A program made the position numbers and the translations under genes. Under the pieces are notes generated by a model. That model had not been told where the DNA came from, did no database searches, and saw nothing but the letters and a program-made list of their open reading frames with translations. This document shows positions 16,318-23,345 of a stretch of DNA of 64,000 bases, piece after piece (the first letter of the stretch is position 1; every line of letters begins with the position of its first letter). This stretch comes from CATQHP01 sp965214915 (lineage in GTDB: Bacteria > Acidobacteriota > Terriglobia > Bryobacterales > UBA6623), in the NCBI GenBank assembly GCA_965214915.1, contig CBDCCP010000003.1:806001-870000 (forward strand). Reading direction: 5' to 3'.

Positions 16318-17264
16318 CGGCCGGTTTCCTCGCGCCAAATCATGGGGACAGCGAGAGCGAAGGCGGCTTGAACCGGGCGGATGCCGCGGGCCGCCAAGGA
16401 TTCGCGGGCCTTCCCGCTGAGCAGACGTTCCGGCCCGATGGAGGAGCCGTAGAAAGGCTTCGGGAAGCGATGTGTGCGAAAGCAGGCGCCGGCTTCCAGC
16501 ATGACTTGCGGGCGCTTGAAGACGGCGCTGGAGTGAAATTCCGGAGCCAGTTTGCCGTACTTGACAAAGATGCGCCAGAAGCCCTCTATCGGATCATCGG
16601 CTGCCGGCTGGAAAGTCGAAAGCGATATAAACCCGTCAGCGCCGGGGACATCATCCCATTCGGGGCAAGGCGTTGGACCGCCGGCGAGTTCGAAGCCGCC
16701 GTGGCCGACCGAGGCGTCCGCTCCGTATCCGGTCCGCCCCAGCATTGTCAGAGCTTCCAGCAGAATTCTCATGCCGCCGTCAGTGGCCCGGGCGAAAACG
16801 GTTAGGCCGGCGTCGGGGTCGCTGAGGTTCGAAAACGGAACTTCGAAAAGTTCGCCGCCGTCGCCTGCGGTGTTGGAGACACGGGAGACGGCGTTGCGCA
16901 AGCGGACGCGATTACGGATAGAAACTCGGGGGGATAGCTTCAGACTTGGCTGCTTGCCGTGTTGGACATCGGTGAAGTCGGCGGGAGTCACCCGGTGAAG
17001 CTTCTTGACGGTTTTACGTTTTTTCGCAGGCCAATCCCATAACGGCAGGCTTGCCGGGGCTGGCAGCGAATCGGCGGGCAAAGCGTCGGAGAGGACAAAA
17101 AGCGGCCGGCCGGCGAGCCACGGGTCGAGGAAATCCCGCTGGAGAGCGTCTTGTCCCCGAGACCTTGCCCATGTACAGGCTAGAGCTCCGAGAAGGGAAT
17201 CGGCTTGCCAGGGCGTGGTCCAAACCCCGAGGGGCTTCAACTTTATGCGGACCAACGCGTCCAT
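16314..17264 (-). CDS. csm4: Csm4, type III-A CRISPR effector subunit
   Basis: A 316-residue RAMP protein of the Cas5 group. In the Csm complex it caps the crRNA 5' end and binds Csm1. Supporting features are the N-terminal beta strand MDALVRIKLKPLGVWTTPW, the HRVTPADFTDVQHGKQ region, the glycine-rich GRTGYGADASVGHGGFEL segment (typical G-x-G-x-K/D-S-x-G-x-G of Csm4) and its place after csm3. The gene overlaps csm3 by 22 bases and the CARF gene by four, so the set is one operon. Sequence conservation of Csm4 is low, and the context carries part of the call. Confidence 0.83.
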   Translation of the reverse strand: MDALVRIKLKPLGVWTTPWQADSLLGALACTWARSRGQDALQRDFLDPWLAGRPLFVLSDALPADSLPAPASLPLWDWPAKKRKTVKKLHRVTPADFTDVQHGKQPSLKLSPRVSIRNRVRLRNAVSRVSNTAGDGGELFEVPFSNLSDPDAGLTVFARATDGGMRILLEALTMLGRTGYGADASVGHGGFELAGGPTPCPEWDDVPGADGFISLSTFQPAADDPIEGFWRIFVKYGKLAPEFHSSAVFKRPQVMLEAGACFRTHRFPKPFYGSSIGPERLLSGKARESLAARGIRPVQAAFALAVPMIWREETGR

Positions 17265-17911
17265 GTCTTGTCGTCCAACTTGAATTTGTCGAAGCTCACC
17301 GTTCCCGAGCCGCGGCTCGTCCCGCCTCCCAAACCGGTCAGTTGGATCAAATATAGGCCGTCGGCGACTACCGCTTGGAAAGCCTCATCGCCTTGGTGAA
17401 TGTGGTCCTTGCGGTCCTTGTATTGAAACCGGGCGTCAAGATCGAAGACCTGCAAAACGATCCGCATTTGGAACTCCGAACCTTCGACGACCCGCTCGTT
17501 CGAGCGCGGATTCGCTCCGCCGCTTTTGCGGCTGATGACGTTTTCCGTTTTGTTCTCAATCCGGCCGCCTTGAATCAGACGGCCGTCGCGAACGATGATG
17601 CGGGAAGGGCCAAGGTTGCTTCTGGGGTTTTTGTGTGCTCCAAACACGCGACACACGGGGCAGTCCATGTTTCCGCATCCGCAAGGCTCGTCGTCGCGTT
17701 TGCCGCCGAATCGACCCAGCTTTTTTTCCAACTCGGCGCGCATCTTGCCTTTGAGCGAGGAGCCGGGAATGTAGGGCTTGTGGGTTTCCGGGTTTTTGAT
17801 CACCGGGTTGTCGGAGCCGCCAATCGTCAGTTCGTCTTGCGAGCCTCCGATGTGGAGGCCGCTCTCGCAGCGGGCGACAAAAGAGATGGTGTGAATAGCG
17901 ATTCTTTGCAT
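17243..17911 (-). CDS. csm3: Csm3, backbone and target-RNA nuclease of the Csm complex
   Basis: The 222-residue Cas7-type protein shows CESGLHIGGSQDELTIGGSD, then NPVIKNP and YIPGSSLKGKMRAELE, and ends with LGGGTSRGSGTVSF. D34 corresponds to the catalytic D33 of characterised Csm3, so cleavage of target RNA in six-base steps is expected to be intact. A cysteine cluster C-G-C-G-N-M-D-C-P-V-C (about 83-92) may bind zinc. Because csm5 is absent, Csm3 may also have to finish the filament at the crRNA 3' end; that is inference. The start is one base after the csm2 stop. Confidence 0.93.
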   Translation of the reverse strand: MQRIAIHTISFVARCESGLHIGGSQDELTIGGSDNPVIKNPETHKPYIPGSSLKGKMRAELEKKLGRFGGKRDDEPCGCGNMDCPVCRVFGAHKNPRSNLGPSRIIVRDGRLIQGGRIENKTENVISRKSGGANPRSNERVVEGSEFQMRIVLQVFDLDARFQYKDRKDHIHQGDEAFQAVVADGLYLIQLTGLGGGTSRGSGTVSFDKFKLDDKTWTRWSA

Positions 17912-17912
17912 G

Positions 17913-18452
17913 TCAGGAATCCTTCCTCAGATAAGCCGCGCCGAAGCCGACCAGCGCCTCGAAGTGCGGCAGAAAACCCTGCAGAAAGGCTTCTTCTGGC
18001 TTGTCCGATGAGACAACCCTTGTTACATTGCGGTCAATGAAAGCCTGAAATTCTTTTGGGATCTTTTTTGCCGAGGAAGCATACTGAGCATGGGAACAGA
18101 GCGATTCGAAGCCGGCGGAGATTCGAGGCCAACTTTCGCGGTCAACCTTCAATCGGCGTTCGATCTCGCGGCAATGGTTGAAAAAACGGCGCATTTGGCC
18201 GTTCGTAAGATTAGGCTGGGCATCTCTTCCCAAATATCTCGCCAAAGGATCGACATTTTTCTTGGAGACGAAGTCGGATCGAAGATAGCTTCGGCCCTGT
18301 TCATCGGTTCCGAAATAGGAGTCCGGCAATTCCGGAAGGGGAGTTCTTGGTGTACCGCTATGACCGCCGCGGCCGGACCGTGTCTTTTGTTGCGGATTCC
18401 CCGGTCTTCGATGAATTCCTGCTTTTCTCATGGCGTCTTGCATGTCAGACAT
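17913..18452 (-). CDS. csm2: Csm2, small subunit of the Csm complex
   Basis: A 179-residue helical protein. The N-terminal third (RRPGNPQQKTRSGRGGHSG) is basic and probably disordered. The C-terminal part (GQMRRFFNHCREIERRL, then RISAGFESLCSHAQYASS and VRKDS-like end AAYLRKDS) has the character of Csm2 in its usual place between csm1 and csm3. The ATG at 18450-18452 is preferred since AGGAAGG lies upstream and the start overlaps the csm1 stop by eight bases (ATGTCTGA). Csm2 filaments line the target RNA path. Confidence 0.85.
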   Translation of the reverse strand: MSDMQDAMRKAGIHRRPGNPQQKTRSGRGGHSGTPRTPLPELPDSYFGTDEQGRSYLRSDFVSKKNVDPLARYLGRDAQPNLTNGQMRRFFNHCREIERRLKVDRESWPRISAGFESLCSHAQYASSAKKIPKEFQAFIDRNVTRVVSSDKPEEAFLQGFLPHFEALVGFGAAYLRKDS

Positions 18453-19938
18453 CGTGTTTTGCCCTTCCTGATCGTGTTGCCGACAAGGCGTAGCGGAGAC
18501 TTGCCGCCAATTCATTCACGCGCTGTTCGTCGCTCTCCAGATATTCGAGCACGCCTCGCGCCCAGCGACGAAGATCGGTAGGACGTCGGGGCATGTTGCG
18601 CTCGACCTGATAAGCCCAGCGAGACACCCGCATATCTTTCTCCAAAGGCTTGCCGCTCTCCGCGAGCCGCAGCAGGCGATGCAGCAACGAGCGCGGTGCG
18701 GCTCCGGTTTCAACCCACAGAGCGAGCGATTTCCCTTGATCGATCAGATCTGCATGGCGGTCCCAACCCCAATCGGCTCCTAGGCAGGCGCACCGGTTCT
18801 TGCCCCGCTGCTTGGCCTCCCGTTCCAAAAGTTTCTCCGCCCGTTCGACCGCGTGGCGAATCGGCACACGGTAGGGCGTCAAGGCGATTCCGGCGCTGAA
18901 GGTCAGCGGAGAGTACTCGCGGCCCGGACCGGCTTGGAACTCGGTCGCCAGAACTCCGGCGAAGTCGAGCACGACGTCCCAAGGACCAACCAGCAATAGG
19001 TCGTCGCCGCCGGCGTACAAGGTATAGATCAAGGGCCAGTCCCGCGCAAGCAAATCCTGGAGCGTCTCCCCGAAGAATGTATGCAGCCCGCGGCTGAAAC
19101 GCCGCAATTTCCGATACGAGAGATCTTCTCCGGCAACTTGTCCGACCCGTACGCCCATGTCATCGACATCGGCTTTCAGTATCGCCAGACGACGGTCGCC
19201 GCAGGCTTTTTCCGCGATCTCCTGGAATGTCAGCGGTTCGCCGGAATCGGAATCGCGCGGTATCCAGCGGCCCACACGAAAGCTGCCGGTTGTTCGGTTT
19301 TCCGACGGCTCGAAGGCAACGCCCAGCGCTTGCACCGAGTCGCCGCCGGAACGCCCGGAACGCATCCGCTCCCACTGCGTCAGCTTTTCACCGAGTTTGC
19401 GGGCTTCCAGACAACTGCCGCAATGGAGAATACCTTCGCCCTCGTCCTGTACAGCCTCCATCCCCGGAAATTGGCCGCACACATCACAGGGCTTGTCAAG
19501 CGGCTGCCGACTCAAACTCGCCGGATTCCAGTGTCCGCCGTTTTGCAGCAAGGAGTTTCCCGGGCGGCGCTTCCGGCATTCCAGCCGGGCGCGGGCTTCA
19601 AGCGGAGTTTCAGCCCAGCCCAGCGAGATGTGGATCTCCCCGCCGGATTCACCCCACAGCCTACGTTGCAAGTCGGAATGAAGATTCTCGATCTGTGCGG
19701 GATCCGTTTCCGGCGGGAGGCGCGCCAGGAAACCGCCGCCGCCTCGCACCAGAATATCGTTGTCGTCAATGACGTTGAGACGGTCTTTCAACATCTGCAG
19801 CGCGGCATGCTCGAATAACTCAAGCAAGAACGATCGGGCGCGCAAGCGCTTCGCCTGTGCTTTGCCGGCGCTCTTCACTCCCAACACAAAGCGCTGGATG
19901 CCGGAAAAATCGCCCGCCAGATAGACTGCTTTGCCCAT
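18445..19938 (-). CDS. csm1: Csm1/Cas10 with cyclase palm but no HD nuclease domain
   Basis: The protein is about 497 residues, well short of the usual Csm1 length. It begins directly with the first palm domain (VYLAGDFSGIQRFVLG), has a zinc-finger-like C-D-V-C plus C-G-S-C cluster, then the second palm with KADVDDMG and the cyclase motif YAGGDDLLLVG. The intact GGDD predicts cyclic-oligoadenylate synthesis. No N-terminal HD motif precedes the palm, so target-activated DNA cleavage is not expected. The ATG at 19938 is chosen; a TTG at 19956 adds six residues. A TAAAAT hexamer 23-32 bases upstream could be the -10 element. It is the first gene of the five-gene operon. Confidence 0.9.
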   Translation of the reverse strand: MGKAVYLAGDFSGIQRFVLGVKSAGKAQAKRLRARSFLLELFEHAALQMLKDRLNVIDDNDILVRGGGGFLARLPPETDPAQIENLHSDLQRRLWGESGGEIHISLGWAETPLEARARLECRKRRPGNSLLQNGGHWNPASLSRQPLDKPCDVCGQFPGMEAVQDEGEGILHCGSCLEARKLGEKLTQWERMRSGRSGGDSVQALGVAFEPSENRTTGSFRVGRWIPRDSDSGEPLTFQEIAEKACGDRRLAILKADVDDMGVRVGQVAGEDLSYRKLRRFSRGLHTFFGETLQDLLARDWPLIYTLYAGGDDLLLVGPWDVVLDFAGVLATEFQAGPGREYSPLTFSAGIALTPYRVPIRHAVERAEKLLEREAKQRGKNRCACLGADWGWDRHADLIDQGKSLALWVETGAAPRSLLHRLLRLAESGKPLEKDMRVSRWAYQVERNMPRRPTDLRRWARGVLEYLESDEQRVNELAASLRYALSATRSGRAKHDV

Positions 19939-20000
19939 ATTTTCCGCGCCGGCCAAGGCGCGATTTTAACATGACGCCGCCCGGTCGCCCCGTCGCGGCC

Positions 20001-20018
20001 GGCGTCTTTGTTACCAAG
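20001..20018 (+). repeat. Right copy of the 18-bp direct repeat flanking the type III-A module
   Basis: GGCGTCTTTGTTACCAAG is identical to 15000-15017 and lies upstream of csm1. Bases outside the 18-bp core are only loosely similar between the two sites. Its position beyond the csm1 start means the module would carry its own promoter if moved as a unit. Confidence 0.7.
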
Positions 20019-20124
20019 CTCCAAGGCCGTGCGCCTATGTAGTGTGGTTCTGTCGGTACCTGCTAGAGAGCTTTCCGCATCGCTCGCTTCTCGTGCAACC
20101 TACGGCTGGGGCGGGCCGGCGGCG

Positions 20125-22812
20125 TTGCGCCGTCTTGCTTTCCACTTTCCACTCTCCACTCTCCACTGGGCGGCGTCAGCCGCACTTGCCGCGCTGCTGC
20201 TCGTTGCCCCGCTGGACGCCCAGGACCAAGAGCCGCCGCCCGCGCAGTCCGCCAACGGGGACGCGGCCGCCGGCGAATCCGAAGCGGACGCGCCGGCTGC
20301 GGTTGCAGAAGTTTCCGCCGACCGCACGGAGCTCAACCTGTTGGGCGAGGTCGATAGCGAGCGCGGCGAGGGCCGGCGCAACGAAAATCTGGGCCTCACG
20401 CTCATCGACAACAACGTGCTGCGCGATCTCAATGAGCGGCTGGGAACCACAGCCACGCTCGTCCGCGATTCGAAGATCGAACAGAGCTACTGGGGAACCG
20501 AGCTCGGCGGCCCCCCTTCCCGCCCGCTGCATCTGCCGCCCGCCCGCGCCGCGGCCGTCCACGGAAACCTGTTTTGGACGCACAACAACAGTGTCTTCAG
20601 CGCGCGCTCGTTTTTTCAGGTCGGCGGGGTTCTGCCGGCGCGGTCGAACGATTACGGCTTCTCGGTCAGCACGCCGCTTTGGAACGGGGCTGCCTTCACC
20701 GTCGACGGCAGCCAGGGCAAGAATCGCGGCCAAGTCAACGGCAACGTGCTGGTGCCGGCGCTCGACGAACGCACCCCGCTGACCGACGACCCCCACGTAC
20801 GCCCCCTGGTCGAGCGCATCCTGGCGGCGTTCCCCGCCCAAGCGCCCAACCGCACCGACATCAACAAGCGGGCGCTGAATACGAATGCGCCGCAGGATAT
20901 CAACAACAACCGCCTCTCCGGCAAGCTCGATCAAAGCCTCGGCGACAGAGACCGCGTCACCGCCGGCTACAACCTTATCCGCCAGCGCGTGGACGCCTTT
21001 CAGCTTGTCGGCGGACAGAACCCGAATACGACGACCCAGAACCATCAGACCCGCCTGACCTGGAGCCGCAGTTGGACGCCGGCCACGACGACCGATTTCA
21101 CCGCCGGCTTCGACCGCGTAGGCTCGGCGCTGGTTCCCGACGAAACCTCCTTCGGACCGTGGATCCGCATCGGCGGAGAGCTTACCTCCCTGGGGCCGCC
21201 GGGACGGTTTCCGGTGGACCGCGCACAGAATCAGTTCCGCTACGCCGCCCGCGCGAAGCACGTCCGGGGAAAGCACAATCTGACTTTCGGGTTCGCCCTC
21301 AGACGCCGCCAAGTCAACGGCGCTGAATTTCAAGACCACCGCGGGCTCTTCGTCTTCCGCCGCAACTTCGGCTTGGACGGCGTGACGAGTCTTCGCTACG
21401 GAAGGCCGAGCCGTTATCTCGTCGCCATCGGCAGCATTCATCGCGGATTCCGCAACTGGCTGACCCAGACATACGTCGGCGACGACTGGAAAGTGACTCG
21501 AAATCTGACTCTGAGCGTCGGGCTGCGCTGGGAGCCGGTCACGAGGCCGACCGAGGTGAACGATCTGACTCAGGTCCCTTACGACTCCGATCTCAACAAC
21601 TTGGCCCCGCGGTTCGGCCTCGCCTACCGGCTGCCGGGACGGGGGGGCGTCCTGCGTTCGTCCTACGGCGTTCACTACGGAGAGGTTTTCACGGCAACCT
21701 ACATCCAGGCTCGCCTGAATCCGCCGCAGAACGTCTCGGTCGATGTCCAGGCGCCGGACTTGGCGGACCCCCTCGGCGGACTGGATGCGAGCGACATCGA
21801 CCCCAACGCCCGTTCCACGCGCTATACGCTCGCCCCCGATCTGGCGACTCCTTACACGCACGGCTACAGCTTTTCATGGGAATTGGAGCCTGCCCGCGAT
21901 TGGAAGCTCGAATTGGGCTACGTCGGCAGCCGCTCGCACAAGCTGCTGGCCATGTGGTATCTCAACCGGGCGCGGCCGGTGGAAGGAACGCCGCAGACGA
22001 CGCGGACGGTGAATCAACGCCGCCCCGACCCCACCGTCTTCGACGTCCGGCACGTGACCAACGGCTCGCGGGGCTACTACGATGCGGCGAAAATCCGGCT
22101 GCGCATTCCCCAATGGGCGGGGTTCGGCATCGACGCCTCGTACTGGTACAGCAAGGCGGTCGATCTCGGCGGCAGCTATCTCAACACCGCGGCGAACGCC
22201 AACCGCCTGCAGACCATGGGCCCGTCCGAGTTTTTGATTCAAGAGGAGTTGCGCGGACTGAGCAATTTCGATCAGCCGCACGCCATGTTGTGGAACGTCA
22301 GCTACAGCACCCCCGCCTTGGCGGGCTGGGCGCGGCAACTGTTCGGCAACTGGCAGCTCAGCACGGTGCTGCTGGGCAAGTCGGGCACGCCGTTCTCGGT
22401 GCTTTCGGGATCGGACGCGCCGGGTTTCGGCAACGTTGACGGGACGCAGAACGACAATCCGATTCTGCTCGACCCGTCGATCCTGGGCAGTTCGGTCGAT
22501 CACCCGGATACGGCGGCCGAACGGCTGCCCAAGTCGGCGTTCGGCTTCATGCGGCCCACCGACGCGCGGGGCAACCTGGGACGCAACACGTTCCGCCGAG
22601 ACGGCATCTTCAACATCAACATGGCCCTGTCGAAGCGTTGGACGCTTTCGGGCGATCAGTCGGTCCTGTTCCGCGTCGAATCCCTGAACGTCACCAACCA
22701 CCCCCAGTTCGCCGAACCGGGCAACGGCATCGCCTTCGCCAACTTCGGCCAGATCACCAACACGTTGAACGACGGCCGGACGTTCAAGTTCACCCTGCGC
22801 TACAGCTTCTGA
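20125..22812 (+). CDS. TonB-dependent outer-membrane receptor, acidobacterial type
   Basis: A protein of about 895 residues ending in an aromatic beta-strand (FKFTLRYSF) typical of outer-membrane barrels. The barrel shows QTYVGDDWKVTRNLTLSVGL, LAPRFGLAYR, GYSFSWELEPARDWKLELGY and VLFRVESLNVTNHPQF, as in the large acidobacterial TonB receptors. The usual N-terminal carboxypeptidase-regulatory-like domain seems absent, and the plug region is short. The substrate cannot be read. TTG at 20125 is preferred because it gives a clean signal peptide (RRLAFHFPL...LLLVAPLDAQ); the frame is open upstream to 20008. Part of that signal peptide is encoded by a heptamer repeat tract. Confidence 0.82.
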   Translation: MRRLAFHFPLSTLHWAASAALAALLLVAPLDAQDQEPPPAQSANGDAAAGESEADAPAAVAEVSADRTELNLLGEVDSERGEGRRNENLGLTLIDNNVLRDLNERLGTTATLVRDSKIEQSYWGTELGGPPSRPLHLPPARAAAVHGNLFWTHNNSVFSARSFFQVGGVLPARSNDYGFSVSTPLWNGAAFTVDGSQGKNRGQVNGNVLVPALDERTPLTDDPHVRPLVERILAAFPAQAPNRTDINKRALNTNAPQDINNNRLSGKLDQSLGDRDRVTAGYNLIRQRVDAFQLVGGQNPNTTTQNHQTRLTWSRSWTPATTTDFTAGFDRVGSALVPDETSFGPWIRIGGELTSLGPPGRFPVDRAQNQFRYAARAKHVRGKHNLTFGFALRRRQVNGAEFQDHRGLFVFRRNFGLDGVTSLRYGRPSRYLVAIGSIHRGFRNWLTQTYVGDDWKVTRNLTLSVGLRWEPVTRPTEVNDLTQVPYDSDLNNLAPRFGLAYRLPGRGGVLRSSYGVHYGEVFTATYIQARLNPPQNVSVDVQAPDLADPLGGLDASDIDPNARSTRYTLAPDLATPYTHGYSFSWELEPARDWKLELGYVGSRSHKLLAMWYLNRARPVEGTPQTTRTVNQRRPDPTVFDVRHVTNGSRGYYDAAKIRLRIPQWAGFGIDASYWYSKAVDLGGSYLNTAANANRLQTMGPSEFLIQEELRGLSNFDQPHAMLWNVSYSTPALAGWARQLFGNWQLSTVLLGKSGTPFSVLSGSDAPGFGNVDGTQNDNPILLDPSILGSSVDHPDTAAERLPKSAFGFMRPTDARGNLGRNTFRRDGIFNINMALSKRWTLSGDQSVLFRVESLNVTNHPQFAEPGNGIAFANFGQITNTLNDGRTFKFTLRYSF
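20134..20170 (-). repeat. Heptamer repeat tract inside the TonB receptor signal peptide
   Basis: After CTTGCTT the sequence steps in sevens as TCCACTT, TCCACTC, TCCACTC, TCCACTG. It belongs to the same family as the tracts at 22839, 29102, 38415, 44521 and 50886. Here it lies within coding sequence and yields F-H-F-P-L-S-T-L-H. Confidence 0.75.
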
Positions 22813-22815
22813 ACG

Positions 22816-22836
22816 GGCCGCGCCGGGGGCGCGGCC
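22816..22836 (+). terminator. Hairpin after the TonB receptor gene
   Basis: A perfect nine-base-pair stem, GGCCGCGCC and GGCGCGGCC around a GGG loop, starts three bases after the stop codon. Only a weak T-run (GTCTTGCT) follows, so it may stabilise the 3' end or act on the convergent gene. Confidence 0.5.
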
Positions 22837-22838
22837 GT

Positions 22839-22867
22839 CTTGCTATCCACTGTTCACTATCCACTGG
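22839..22867 (-). repeat. Heptamer repeat tract between the TonB receptor and ArsC-like genes
   Basis: CTTGC is followed by TATCCAC, TGTTCAC, TATCCAC and TGG in 7-base steps. The inverse of the same sequence occurs at 38415-38441. It lies just beyond the hairpin at 22816-22836. Confidence 0.75.
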
Positions 22868-22883
22868 CCGCGCAGCGGTTTGG

Positions 22884-23222
22884 CTAAAGCCCGCCGAGCG
22901 CTTCGCTGTCGAATCCCAGGACGATCTTCCGCCCCGCAACCGCGACCGGCCGCTTGATCAGATTGGGATTTTCGGACATCAAGCGCAGCGCCTCCCCGCG
23001 CGGCGGGGGATTCTTTTTCATTCCCATTTCGCGGTAGAGCGCGTTGCGGCTGTTCAGGAACTGCTTGTAGTCGCGCTCGCCGATCAACTCTTCGAGCGCT
23101 GCGACGCTGAGGCGCTTATTTAGATCGATCAACTCCAACTCGACGCCTCGTTCCGCCAGGAAACTCCTGGCCTTGCGGCAACTGGTTCAACCGGGTTTTT
23201 GGTAGAAGCGGATTTTAGCCAT
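22884..23222 (-). CDS. ArsC/Spx-like protein with probable selenocysteine (TGA at codon 12)
   Basis: Read through one in-frame TGA, this is a 112-residue protein, the normal length for the ArsC/Spx/YffB thioredoxin-fold family. It begins MAKIRFYQKPG-U-TSCRKARSF, so the TGA (23187-23189) replaces the first cysteine of the C-x-x-C redox motif. Downstream the family hallmarks are intact: ELELIDLNKR, FLNSRNALYREMGM and NPNLIKRPVAVAGRKIVLGF. A seven-base-pair hairpin lies 22 bases after the TGA. UGA is a normal stop in other genes here. A frame beginning at 23138 would leave out the active site. Its likely role is a cytoplasmic thiol/selenol oxidoreductase; the partner is unknown. A pseudogene is possible but less likely. 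Confidence 0.85.
23155..23171 (-). promoter_or_regulatory. Candidate bacterial SECIS hairpin of the ArsC-like gene
   Basis: On the coding strand GCCAGGA, loop GUU and UCCUGGC form a perfect seven-base-pair stem. The loop opens with G and begins 22 nt after the UGA. As I recall, bacterial SECIS elements need a G in the first two loop positions and 16-37 nt spacing, which this meets. Confidence 0.75.
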
Positions 23223-23345
23223 CCCCCGAGTTTACCGCGCCCGCCGGACAGCGAAGCCGTTGCAACTCTATTGTCAAAATTTCGCAAATCATCTGTCGTC
23301 CGGCGTCATGAGCGGGCGCTGCGGAGCGCTAGACTAAGAGGCGTT

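Noticed and set aside
20176..21861. 561-codon open frame on the minus strand
   Set aside because: It is antisense to the TonB receptor and has no recognisable protein features.
22884..23138. Shorter ArsC-like protein starting inside the gene
   Set aside because: It would lack the whole active-site strand and helix; the upstream codons match the family perfectly except for the TGA.
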